Assembly: GCA_016235165.1 (NCBI GenBank)
Contig: JACRLX010000025.1
Span: forward strand, 62,001 to 126,000
Origin: Rhodocyclales bacterium
GTDB lineage: Bacteria > Pseudomonadota > Gammaproteobacteria > Burkholderiales > Rhodocyclaceae
Length of the DNA: 64,000 nucleotides
Reading direction: 5' to 3'
The notes under the pieces were generated by a model. The model was given only the letters and a program-made list of their open reading frames with translations. It was not told where the DNA came from and ran no database searches. A program made the translations under genes and the position numbers. Shown piece after piece: positions 52,201 through 58,778 of this stretch (positions are counted from its first letter, which is position 1; every line of letters begins with the position of its first letter).

Positions 52201-54276
52201 GAAATCGAGTGCGCCATCCGGGCCTCGACCACGAACAAGCGGGGAAATCGTATCGTCAAGGAGTTGGAGCGGGCCAAGAAGAGCTGGCTCGCCCGGCTGG
52301 AGAAACTGTCAGCCAAGTCGAAAAAGGATGACATGCTCACGTTCGAGGAGCTGGGCATCGACTTTCTGTTCATCGATGAGGCGCACTACTTCAAGAACCT
52401 GTACCGCTTCACCAAAATGACGCGGGTGGCAGGTTTGCCGAATTCCAACTCGGAACGCGCCTTCGATATGTTTGTGAAGACGCGTCATGTGATGGAAAGG
52501 CAGGGGGGCTCCTCGGGTGTGGTATTCGCGACCGGAACACCGGTTTCGAACTCGATGGCCGAGATGTGGACCATGCAACGTTTCCTGCAGCCGACAACGC
52601 TGCGTGCCAACCATGTAGCGCAATTTGATACGTGGGCGGGGAACTTCGGGGAATCGGTTACGGCGCTGGAGTTGTCGCCAGACGGTGGGGGCTATCGCAT
52701 GAACACGCGGTTTGCTCGCTTCGTCAATTTGCCGGAGCTGATGACCATGTTCCGGGAAGTGGCCGATATCCGTACCGCGGAGATGCTGAAGCTGCCCGTG
52801 CCTCGCTTCCATTTGGAGACGGTCGCCGCCAAGCCTACGTTGGAACTGAAGGCCTTTGTGGCAACCCTGGTTGCCCGTGCGGAAGCCATACGCAATGGGG
52901 ATGTGTCGCCCAATGAGGACAACATGCTCGCTGTCACCAACGATGGCCGCAAGGCGGCGTTGGATATGCGGCTGGTCGATCTGTCAGGGCAAGAGGCGCA
53001 GGACGGCAAGGTCAGTTTGTGTGCGGACAGGATCTACGGAATCTGGCGGGATACCACAGCGTTTCGTGGCACCCAGGCTGTGTTCTGCGATCTGAGCACA
53101 CCGACGGACGATGGACGGTTCAGTGTCTATCACGTCGTTCGAGCCAAACTCGTGGAAATGGGCGTTCCTGGAACCGAGATCGCTTTCATCCACGATTACG
53201 ACAGCGATACCGCCAAGGCAGAACTGTTCAAGTCGGTAAGGGAAGGGCGGATTCGTGTCCTGTTGGGCAGCACCCTGAAAATGGGGGTGGGCACCAATAT
53301 CCAGACCCGACTGGCGGCGTTGCACCATCTGGACGCCCCGTGGCGACCGGCGGATGTCGAACAGCGGGAGGGGCGCATTATTCGACAGGGCAACCTGAAC
53401 GAAGACGTGCGCATCATTCGCTACGTGACCGAAGCCTCGTTCGATGCCTACATCTGGCAGACCCTCGAAACCAAGGCTCGCTTCATTGCCCAGGTGATGC
53501 GGGGAGATACCGGCATGCGGAGTGCGGAAGACGTGGAGTTGGCGGCCCTGTCCTATGCCGAGGTGAAAGCCCTGGCATCGGGAAATCCGTTGGTGATGGA
53601 AAAGGCGGGCATCGATGCCGATGTTGCGAAGCTGTCCCTGCTGAAATCCCAATGGGACAACCAGCGATGGTCGAACCAGCGGGAGTCAGCGACATTGCCC
53701 GGCCAGATCGAGAAAATCCGGCAACGGATCGCATCGATTGAAGCCGATATCGGTGATCGAGTGGATGTGCGGGGTGTGCGCTTTTGCATGCAGATCGACG
53801 GCAAGCAGTATGTCGAACGATCGGCGGCGGGAGAGGCGCTGGCGCGGTTCTATATCGAAGCCAAGGCCAGAACCCGGAAAGTCGGGAACTGGAAGTCCGC
53901 GGCGGGAGAAATTGCAGTCGGGCAGTACGCCGGCTTCGCTGTCTCGGTGCTGATACCGACGGGTGCATCGGATGGCCCGTGTTTCCTTCTGAAAGGCCGT
54001 CGAGCCTATGCGGCGCATCATTCCGACAATCCGCAAGGGATGGTCAGGGTGATCGAGAACGTCGCCAACGGTCTGGAAGGTCGGTTGTCAGAAGTGCATG
54101 AGGATCTGGCTCGGGCAGAAAAGCGCCTGGCAGACATTCTCATGGAGTTGGCCAAACCCTTCGACAAGGAGGAGAGGCTGACGCAGTTGCTGGTACGCCA
54201 ACGCGAGATCAATGCGGCACTCGATCTCGACAAGGGTAACGCCGGGGCGATGGAGGCGGAAGCCGAAGCTGCCTGA
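49279..54276 (+). CDS. Large N6-adenine methylase-helicase fusion (DarB-like)
   Basis: A 1665-aa protein starting at GTG 49279, 7-8 nt after AGGAG. The N-terminal part is an N6-type methylase: FVIEALWAAVRRMGFQGGRV, LEPSAGIGYFIGAMP (SAM site) and DLVISNVPFGNY (NPPF-like, near residue 259). The C-terminal half is an SF2 helicase: HVVGAGKTLTMICGGME (Walker A, ~868), FLFIDEAHYFKNL (~1031), ATGTPVSNSMAEMWTM, and VEQREGRIIRQGNL (motif VI, ~1361). Similar giants on phages and plasmids, such as P1 DarB, are thought to protect entering DNA from restriction. With ArdC-like and RadC genes downstream it forms an establishment or anti-defence set. Confidence 0.85.
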   Translation: MKLKKLAEVTMWLPGFAPDDPLPMISHVVPSAEIIAFPLVVPVQVTVPAGSNEVEFVSPALIGETQPQRPPRVLWPSLDGTVHSMLRGDVTKFDANLAAVSLLSCLEAENRPPTEDERNVLNCYTGWGGISKAFNPDQDDPAWRARAESLPDLLGEDYESAKGSVVNAHFTEVFVIEALWAAVRRMGFQGGRVLEPSAGIGYFIGAMPKDLAEASEITAIEIDRLSSRILQRQYGHQGVRTLPIGFEKARLPKDWFDLVISNVPFGNYQVPDDRNVPYADFLIHDYFFGRALEVTRPGGLVALITSAGTLDKWEDRARRYIASQARLVGAIRLPSGTFSPLANTDVTTDIVFLQKLAAGEKAADDWLSVVEAPYGLCDGHRRLFVSNWYVQNPDMLIGRLSQKSNGYGLANAAIFNGDVKGALHDRVAGLPEGIYVPRLTSKADRSAQVQRDIRVAAPEFVKPGAYCFTEDGRLAVSEGQELLVIEGAVSATVAKRIVGLMAIRDAARRLLHVQHVTADDSRLGSYRLALNMAYDGFVARHGYLHAKANKLAFKGDPDLPLLLSLENFDPESGTAEKSDIFYRRTVGVVRKVDRCESAEEALLVSLHERGRIDVPLMESLLGRERAQFLPDMADRGLIFLNPESALWETADAYLSGNVRHKLDMADVAGDDYARNVVALKAVIPADLGPGEIDARIGSTWIPSRDYAAFLDHLLECEGCTVEFSAEAGAWNIDVPWQGERSVASTQTHGTGRMTAGELFVVTLNQMVPTIRDRDPVTDRYFVNTEETIAAREKQQALKDAFRSWVFADPERCERLVRMYNDQFNAVRLREFDGSRLSLPGFSEVYNLHRHQKDAIWRIVSGGVNTLLAHVVGAGKTLTMICGGMELRRFGIAGKPCYVVPNHMLEQFAAEFLRAYPGANILMASKDDLVGDKRRTLLSRIATGDWDGVLITHASFERIKMSDDAMASFIKERVYEIECAIRASTTNKRGNRIVKELERAKKSWLARLEKLSAKSKKDDMLTFEELGIDFLFIDEAHYFKNLYRFTKMTRVAGLPNSNSERAFDMFVKTRHVMERQGGSSGVVFATGTPVSNSMAEMWTMQRFLQPTTLRANHVAQFDTWAGNFGESVTALELSPDGGGYRMNTRFARFVNLPELMTMFREVADIRTAEMLKLPVPRFHLETVAAKPTLELKAFVATLVARAEAIRNGDVSPNEDNMLAVTNDGRKAALDMRLVDLSGQEAQDGKVSLCADRIYGIWRDTTAFRGTQAVFCDLSTPTDDGRFSVYHVVRAKLVEMGVPGTEIAFIHDYDSDTAKAELFKSVREGRIRVLLGSTLKMGVGTNIQTRLAALHHLDAPWRPADVEQREGRIIRQGNLNEDVRIIRYVTEASFDAYIWQTLETKARFIAQVMRGDTGMRSAEDVELAALSYAEVKALASGNPLVMEKAGIDADVAKLSLLKSQWDNQRWSNQRESATLPGQIEKIRQRIASIEADIGDRVDVRGVRFCMQIDGKQYVERSAAGEALARFYIEAKARTRKVGNWKSAAGEIAVGQYAGFAVSVLIPTGASDGPCFLLKGRRAYAAHHSDNPQGMVRVIENVANGLEGRLSEVHEDLARAEKRLADILMELAKPFDKEERLTQLLVRQREINAALDLDKGNAGAMEAEAEAA

Positions 54277-54384
54277 CGTGAAAACCTGCACTCGGTAAGG
54301 AGGCCGTTGCCCAGCAGGGCAACGGTTTCCGCTACCGACGTGGCGCGCTGACGCGGGCCATGCTGGCTGTATTTCAGGAACCTC

Positions 54385-54411
54385 GAAATCGATCCAAAAA
54401 GGTCACATTTC
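54385..54411 (+). promoter_or_regulatory. GAAAT-N13-ATTTC-type box, copy b (upstream of primase)
   Basis: GAAATCGA, TCCAAAAAGG, TCACATTTC. It is nearly identical over its right half to copy c near mobI. It lies in the 436-nt gap before the primase gene, ahead of the structured leader. Confidence 0.68.
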
Positions 54412-54473
54412 AAATTCCAGGCGGGATCGGGGCTGCGTAGCATTACTCCGGTTTCCTCCCCTGTGTCTTTCCT

Positions 54474-54622
54474 GGCGCACGCACTGTGTGCCGGGGTTTT
54501 TCAGAGCGGGTTTAACGGGCTGTGTGAGCCCGCTGTGCAAAGCCTGAACATGGGATTCAGTCTGACGCCGTAAGGCATCGGACGGACGTGTGGTAGCTGG
54601 CCACGAGAAAACAAACAGCATT
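54474..54622 (+). ncRNA. GGTAGCTGGCC leader block, copy 4 (primase)
   Basis: Starts GGCGCACGCACTGTGTGCC, then GGGGTTTTTCAGAGCGGGTT and AGCCCGCTGTGCAAAG, aligning with copy 3. A hairpin GACGCC-GTAA-GGCATC (54564-54579), GGTAGCTGGCC (54592-54602) and AAACAGCATT (54613-54622) follow. Confidence 0.68.
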
Positions 54623-54626
54623 CACT

Positions 54627-54669
54627 AACCCCGCCGGGGAGCCTTTCCCGGTCGGGATTGCTCCATGCC
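54627..54669 (+). ncRNA. C/G-rich leader element 13, H-type pseudoknot (primase)
   Basis: Stem 1 GCCGGG (54633-54638)/CCCGGT (54647-54652). Loop GAGC (54639-54642) pairs with GCTC (54660-54663). The gene start follows at 54713 after ATGGAGGCATCGGCA. Confidence 0.66.
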
Positions 54670-54712
54670 GCGCGGAGATTTCCACACGGAGTTTTACATG
54701 GAGGCATCGGCA

Positions 54713-55777
54713 ATGAAGCACGAGTACGAGACGCAGCAAGTCAAGGAAGATGCGCGTGGTCGCTGGGAGCGAGTGCTGTTCACTCTGGCGCCACCGTTGA
54801 AAGCCGCACTGGACCGTAAAGGCAAGCATGTGCCTTGTCCGGTTCATGGCGGTCGGGATGGCTTTCGCATTTTTCCGGATGTCGCGGAAACAGGCGGAGG
54901 CATCTGCAATACCTGCGGCAGTTTTGCCAACGGCTTTGCGCTGCTGATGTGGATCAACGGCTGGGATTTTGGCCGCGCCATCCGCGAGGTAGCCGAACAG
55001 GTCGGCAGCCGCTCTCGCCACGCCAAGTCGGGAACGGCGAAATCCGAAGATGATATTCGCCGGGAGCAGTTGAATCGAACCTGGCGGGAGTCTGTTCCCT
55101 TGTCGCATCCCAGCGCCGAGCCGGCCCGCTTGTATCTGGCCCGGCGTGGATTGTCGGTCAAGGTGCCCGTGACGCTGCGGTTTCATGCGGCGCTCGGTTA
55201 CTTCGAGGACAACCGGCTGCTCGCCGACTACCCGACCCTGATCGCGCAAGTGACCGGGCAAGGGGGTGATGCGGTGACGATCCATCGTACCTATCTGACC
55301 TCAGACGGCCACAAGGCGCCGGTGGATGCACCCAAGAAACTGATGCGCCATCCGTTGGCGCGACAGATGACCGGGGGTGCCATTCGGCTGGTGCCGGCGG
55401 GAAATCGCCTGGCAGTGACCGAAGGGATCGAGACGGCGCTGGCCGTCACCGAGGCGATTGGGATTCCGACCTGGGCGACAGGCAACGCTCATCTGTTGGC
55501 GACGTTTCAACCGCCGGCCGGTATAGAGCAGGTGCTGGTTTTCGCTGATAAGGACCGGCCATCGCAGCAGCATCCATCCGGCCACGGACAGGAAGCGGCA
55601 CGCGAACTGGTTACGCGGCTGTGGGGCATGGGGATTCGGGCAGGAGCGATTGCACCGGCGCTCGAAATTCCCGACGGCAAGAAGGGAATCGACTGGCTGG
55701 ATGTGCTCGTCCTTCAAGGCAAGGCGGGATTTCCCGCGCTGGGGAGCGTCGATCAGGCGCTACACCAGGCCGCCTAG
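54713..55777 (+). CDS. Primase-like protein: zinc ribbon and Toprim domain
   Basis: A 354-aa protein from ATG 54713, chosen because GGAGGCATC sits 5-8 nt before it as in other leaders; 54698 is also possible. The N-terminal zinc ribbon has CPVHGGRDGFRIF and CNTCGSFANGFALLMW. A Toprim-like domain follows: LAVTEGIETALAVTEAIGIP, ATGNAHLLATFQPPAG and VLVFADKDRP. This resembles P4-alpha-type plasmid primases without the helicase part. It likely primes complementary-strand synthesis after transfer or at the RepA origin. Confidence 0.85.
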   Translation: MKHEYETQQVKEDARGRWERVLFTLAPPLKAALDRKGKHVPCPVHGGRDGFRIFPDVAETGGGICNTCGSFANGFALLMWINGWDFGRAIREVAEQVGSRSRHAKSGTAKSEDDIRREQLNRTWRESVPLSHPSAEPARLYLARRGLSVKVPVTLRFHAALGYFEDNRLLADYPTLIAQVTGQGGDAVTIHRTYLTSDGHKAPVDAPKKLMRHPLARQMTGGAIRLVPAGNRLAVTEGIETALAVTEAIGIPTWATGNAHLLATFQPPAGIEQVLVFADKDRPSQQHPSGHGQEAARELVTRLWGMGIRAGAIAPALEIPDGKKGIDWLDVLVLQGKAGFPALGSVDQALHQAA

Positions 55778-55787
55778 GAGAACGATC

Positions 55788-56051
55788 GTGTACGGCGTAA
55801 TCGATTTCAGTCTGATCGACACCATGCCGGGTGGTCAGGGGGCATTTGCACCTCCCGCCGGATGGCAAGGCGACTACCAGCAATTCCTGCGCGCGCGCTT
55901 TCAGTCGGATTGTGGCGCGCGTCAGCACATTGCCGTGGTTGGTCGGCGACTCTTCATCAAAATCGAAGGCAAGCCCAGCGAGTTTATCGGGCCGCATGCG
56001 GTCGAGGCCAAGGAGTTCGCGCTGTCGATCTGGTCTGCGAAACGGAAGTAA
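55788..56051 (+). CDS. Small hypothetical protein
   Basis: An 87-aa protein from GTG 55788, with TAGGAGAAC upstream and 10 nt after the primase stop. Sequence: MYGVIDFSLIDTMPGGQGAF, ARQHIAVVGRRLFIKIEGKP, FALSIWSAKRK. A longer frame reaching back into the primase gene is a shadow. No family is recognised. Confidence 0.55.
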   Translation: MYGVIDFSLIDTMPGGQGAFAPPAGWQGDYQQFLRARFQSDCGARQHIAVVGRRLFIKIEGKPSEFIGPHAVEAKEFALSIWSAKRK

Positions 56052-56116
56052 CCCAGTAGCAACGCGAAGGGCTATCCAGTCCTTCCACTCACCACCTGGC
56101 TTCGGCCGGAAATTTC

Positions 56117-56162
56117 ATCCCACGGGGAACGCATTGCTCCCCGACAGGGGCGGTGCCTCCCC
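56117..56162 (+). ncRNA. C/G-rich leader element 14, H-type pseudoknot (ArdC-like gene)
   Basis: Stem 1 CGGGGA (56123-56128)/TCCCCG (56138-56143). Loop bases GCATTGC (56131-56137) pair with GCGGTGC (56150-56156), 7 bp with two wobbles. AGGAGGCACC precedes ATG 56182. Confidence 0.74.
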
Positions 56163-56181
56163 ATTTTTCATAGGAGGCACC

Positions 56182-56979
56182 ATGCACGACAAATTTTCAC
56201 CACTGCTCAAACAGGCACTGACGGAGCCTGGCATCGTCAGCGCGGCCTATGGCCGGTTTCATCGCTTCAGTCTCGGCAACCAGATCCTGGCAGCCATTCA
56301 GTTGCAGGAGCGGAATCTGCCTCTGTCGCCGATCGCCAGTTTCAACCGCTGGAAGGAACTGGGACGTTCGGTATCCAAGGGACAGAAAGCCCTGTCGCTC
56401 TGGATGCCGATCACCGTCAAGCACAGAGACACGGAATCAGACGGTGATTTGTCCAACGACAACATCCGTCTCCTGACGCTGTTCAAGTTGGCGCCGCGCT
56501 GGTTCAGTCTGGAACAGACCGAAGGCGAGGACTACCTCGAACCGATCGAGTCGCCCCAGTGGAATGCCGATGTTGCCTTGACGGGGCTGGGCATTACGCA
56601 GGAGGCATTCGAATTCATGGACGGGAATGTGCAGGGCTATGCGGTGAAACGGCGAATTGCCGTGAGTCCGATCGCCGAGTATCCGCACAAGACGCGTTTT
56701 CATGAAATGGCGCATGTAGTGCTCGGTCATACCGAGGAAGACGATTGCCACGATGCCGCGACGATTCCCAGAAGCATTCAGGAGGTCGAGGCGGAAGGCG
56801 TGGCTTTCCTGCTGTGCTCCATTCTCGATCTGCCCGGACGCGATGAGTCGCGTGGCTACATCCAGTCGTGGCTCGACGGCGAACCCTTGCCGGAGAAGTC
56901 GGCGCAGAAGATTTTCAGCGCAAGCCAGAAGATCCTTGATGCCGGAAAAGCCGCTGACGAAGCTGGCGTATTGCAGTAA
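56182..56979 (+). CDS. ArdC-like antirestriction / zincin protein
   Basis: A 265-aa protein. The N-terminal half matches ArdC-type single-strand DNA-binding domains (YGRFHRFSLGNQILAAIQLQ, GRSVSKGQKALSLWMPI, FKLAPRWFSLEQTEG). The C-terminal half is a zincin-like metallopeptidase with HEMAHVVLGH as the zinc site and a downstream Glu (EVEAEGVAFLLCSIL). ArdC proteins protect incoming plasmid DNA from restriction. It lies between primase and radC in an establishment module. Confidence 0.85.
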   Translation: MHDKFSPLLKQALTEPGIVSAAYGRFHRFSLGNQILAAIQLQERNLPLSPIASFNRWKELGRSVSKGQKALSLWMPITVKHRDTESDGDLSNDNIRLLTLFKLAPRWFSLEQTEGEDYLEPIESPQWNADVALTGLGITQEAFEFMDGNVQGYAVKRRIAVSPIAEYPHKTRFHEMAHVVLGHTEEDDCHDAATIPRSIQEVEAEGVAFLLCSILDLPGRDESRGYIQSWLDGEPLPEKSAQKIFSASQKILDAGKAADEAGVLQ

Positions 56980-56995
56980 TCCGAATCCATTCATT

Positions 56996-57045
56996 CCACC
57001 CCGCGGGGCGACTCATCGCCCGCAGGGGGAGGGGCCGTCCTGCAT
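56996..57045 (+). ncRNA. C/G-rich leader element 15 (radC)
   Basis: Stem GCGGG(G)CG (57003-57010)/CGCCCGC (57017-57023) with a bulged G. The second helix is short (ACTC with GAG). GGAGGCACCC precedes ATG 57065. Confidence 0.55.
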
Positions 57046-57064
57046 TTCTTTGGAGGCACCCAAG

Positions 57065-57664
57065 ATGATGAATCAAACCAACCGTGAGCTACTGGAGATC
57101 CTGCTCGAATCGTCGGCGGCCAATTGTCTCAATCATTCGCTGGCTGAGCTGTTCGGCCTGAGGCGAAATTTCCCGGCAACCGTTCCCGGTATTGCCGAGG
57201 AGATTCCTGCGTATGCCGTTTCCGACCGGCTGCTTGCGGCACGTGAACTACTGCGACGTGCGCTGGAGGAAACTTTAAGGGAACCTTCGGACTCTCTGGC
57301 ATCTCCCGATGCCGTGAAAAGCTACTTGAGATTGTTTCTAGGAGGTCAGGAGTATGAGAGCTTTGTTGCGCTGTGGCTCGACGCCCAGAACCGGTTGATC
57401 GCCGGCATGGAGATGTTTCGCGGCACGACCACGCAAACATCGGTGTATCCGCGCGAAATGGTGCGTGTTGGTTTGAAGCTGAATGCGTCGGCGGTGATCG
57501 TTGCCCATAACCACCCCAGTGGTAACGCGGAGCCATCACGAGCCGATGAGATGCTGACACAGCAGCTTCGTCAGGCGCTTGCGCTGATTGACGTCAAGGT
57601 GCTCGATCACTTCATTGTGACCGATGCCTCGGTCATGTCCTTTGCAGAACGGGGACTGATTTAG
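57065..57664 (+). CDS. radC: RadC-family JAMM protein
   Basis: A 199-aa protein from ATG 57065 (a second ATG follows at once). The RadC/YeeS domain has LFLGGQEYESFVALWLDAQN, EMFRGTTTQTSVYPREMVRV, the JAMM motif in VIVAHNHPSGNAEPSRADEM, and LDHFIVTDASVMSFAERGLI. The N-terminal region is short compared with chromosomal RadC. Such proteins are common on mobile elements, with an unsettled role in DNA repair or anti-defence. The transcript ends at a strong terminator 3 nt after the stop. Confidence 0.9.
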   Translation: MMNQTNRELLEILLESSAANCLNHSLAELFGLRRNFPATVPGIAEEIPAYAVSDRLLAARELLRRALEETLREPSDSLASPDAVKSYLRLFLGGQEYESFVALWLDAQNRLIAGMEMFRGTTTQTSVYPREMVRVGLKLNASAVIVAHNHPSGNAEPSRADEMLTQQLRQALALIDVKVLDHFIVTDASVMSFAERGLI

Positions 57665-57666
57665 AA

Positions 57667-57706
57667 AAAATGGCCCTGCACACCAATTGGTGTGCAGGGC
57701 CATTTT
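57667..57706. terminator. Bidirectional terminator, perfect 20-bp palindrome
   Basis: AAAATGGCCCTGCACACCAA at 57667-57686 is followed immediately by its exact reverse complement. With A-tract and T-tract at the ends it can stop transcription of radC (plus) and of the convergent repressor gene (minus). Confidence 0.95.
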
Positions 57707-57710
57707 GTTT

Positions 57711-57745
57711 GTAATAGTGTATTACATATACGATACGCTATCGTA
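57711..57745. repeat. Two tandem palindromes between radC terminator and repressor gene
   Basis: GTAAT-AGTGT-ATTAC (57711-57725) and TACGATA-CGC-TATCGTA (57729-57745), both perfect. The surrounding sequence is much more AT-rich than average. They could be protein-binding sites (the first resembles half-sites in the repressor operator) or a recombination site. No evidence decides. Confidence 0.55.
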
Positions 57746-57749
57746 ATGG

Positions 57750-58394
57750 TTAACGAATTCGGCCGGAAAAAATCACCGTTCCTATCAGGATGATGTCCGA
57801 TGTGAGCGATAGGATTGGGTTGGGCCAACACGGGTTCAGTGTCTTGAGAAACCGGCCTTCAGGCGTCTCTACGAATCGCCTGAGTAGTCCGCCTTTCGGG
57901 CTGACTGCGACAACATCGCAACCGTGCGTGGGTTTCACGGCCGGATCAACAAAAATCACTTCCCCTTCCCGATAGCCGTCTTCACCCACCATGGCTTCTC
58001 CAATTACCGGCAGAGCGAAGCACATATCGCTATGGGGTATCGGGCAAATCAAAGCTTGGCCCGGCGGCATATCGCCCGAGTACGGGATGTGGGTCAACGT
58101 TTCCCAGCGTCCGATGGGTACTGCACCCTTGTCAAATAAGCGTACTGAAATGGGGTCTTGCCCCGTGAGTTGCTCGGGTGTGACGCCCAGCACGCCGCTA
58201 ATTTTCTCCAAAGTTTCGCGGCGAGGTTTCTTGGCCTTGTTGCGTTCCTTGAGGATGCGATTGATCGCAGGCTGGGAGACTCCAGAGCGGTGCGCTAAGT
58301 CAGTCTGATTCAGGCTGTGCTTGTCCATCAGCGCTTCCAGAATCTCTGCAACGGGGTTTTGTCCAAGGAAGGTTGCTCCCATAGTGGTTGTCAT
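57750..58394 (-). CDS. XRE/S24-type phage-like repressor with substituted catalytic residues
   Basis: A 214-aa CI/LexA-like protein from ATG 58394 (GAGGAA upstream). The HTH is SLNQTDLAHRSGVSQPAINR. The C-terminal S24 domain has ALPVIGEAMVGEDGYREGEV, where active relatives have GxSM with the nucleophile Ser, and GGLLRRFVETPEGRFLKTLN, where relatives have a Lys in the VKR position. Both catalytic residues appear replaced (Ser by Ala, Lys by Arg), so SOS-type self-cleavage is unlikely. It is divergent from the FlhD/FlhC-like pair, as SetR is from setDC in SXT-like elements, and probably represses it. Confidence 0.85.
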   Translation of the reverse strand: MTTTMGATFLGQNPVAEILEALMDKHSLNQTDLAHRSGVSQPAINRILKERNKAKKPRRETLEKISGVLGVTPEQLTGQDPISVRLFDKGAVPIGRWETLTHIPYSGDMPPGQALICPIPHSDMCFALPVIGEAMVGEDGYREGEVIFVDPAVKPTHGCDVVAVSPKGGLLRRFVETPEGRFLKTLNPCWPNPILSLTSDIILIGTVIFSGRIR

Positions 58395-58412
58395 AATTTA
58401 TTCCTCGCGGCA

Positions 58413-58442
58413 GTTACATTTGTGATAATTGTAATATAAAAT
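58413..58442 (+). promoter_or_regulatory. Operator-promoter of the FlhD/FlhC-like genes
   Basis: Imperfect dyad TTACATTTGTGATAATTGTAA (arms TTACA and TGTAA, 58414-58434) overlaps a promoter with -35 TTACAT (58414-58419), 17-bp spacer and -10 TAAAAT (58437-58442). It is well placed for control by the divergent repressor. Confidence 0.65.
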
Positions 58443-58475
58443 GCGCACTCGTGACCATTCATTGGAATTTTTATT

Positions 58476-58778
58476 ATGGAACAGCGCGACATTCTCAAAA
58501 TCAACCGGCAGCTTCTCCTTCTGACCCGTCAAATGGCCAACGACAGCGATGCCGCCGAATTGATGACAGGTCTATCAAAGCCCGTCATCGACAAGATTGC
58601 CACCCTGGATATGGAAGAGATCGAAGAGTTGGCTGAGACAGTCGGTGTCTCGCTCTATACCTTGCGGTTCTCCGATTCGGTATTCACCCGGTTATTGCAA
58701 CTGCCACGAGATGCTCGAAGTACGTACGCCGAGGCAACGCTGGCAGGCAATAGTCGTGGCGGCGCTACTTTCCCCTGA
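58476..58778 (+). CDS. FlhD-like transcriptional activator subunit
   Basis: A 100-aa protein resembling FlhD/SetD/AcaD: KINRQLLLLTRQMANDSDAA, ELMTGLSKPVIDKIATLDME, EELAETVGVSLYTLRFSDSV. In SXT and IncA/C elements the FlhD-like and FlhC-like proteins form the master activator of conjugation genes. It overlaps the FlhC-like gene by 68 nt and is expressed from the operator-promoter just upstream. Confidence 0.82.
   Translation: MEQRDILKINRQLLLLTRQMANDSDAAELMTGLSKPVIDKIATLDMEEIEELAETVGVSLYTLRFSDSVFTRLLQLPRDARSTYAEATLAGNSRGGATFP

Noticed and set aside
37434-54622. GGTAGCTGGCC blocks as insertion-sequence ends or MITEs
   Set aside because: They lack terminal inverted repeats and target duplications, all face the same way, and always sit at the same place relative to a leader element and start codon.
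37471-57045. Reading the C/G-rich leaders simply as transcription terminators
   Set aside because: Only the copy at 38349 has a proper T-tract. Most are followed by mixed sequence and a ribosome-binding site, and the covarying second helix is not explained by termination.
37471-57045. CRISPR array or simple dispersed repeat
   Set aside because: The elements are not evenly spaced, the conserved part is structural instead of an identical repeat, and there are no spacers or cas genes.
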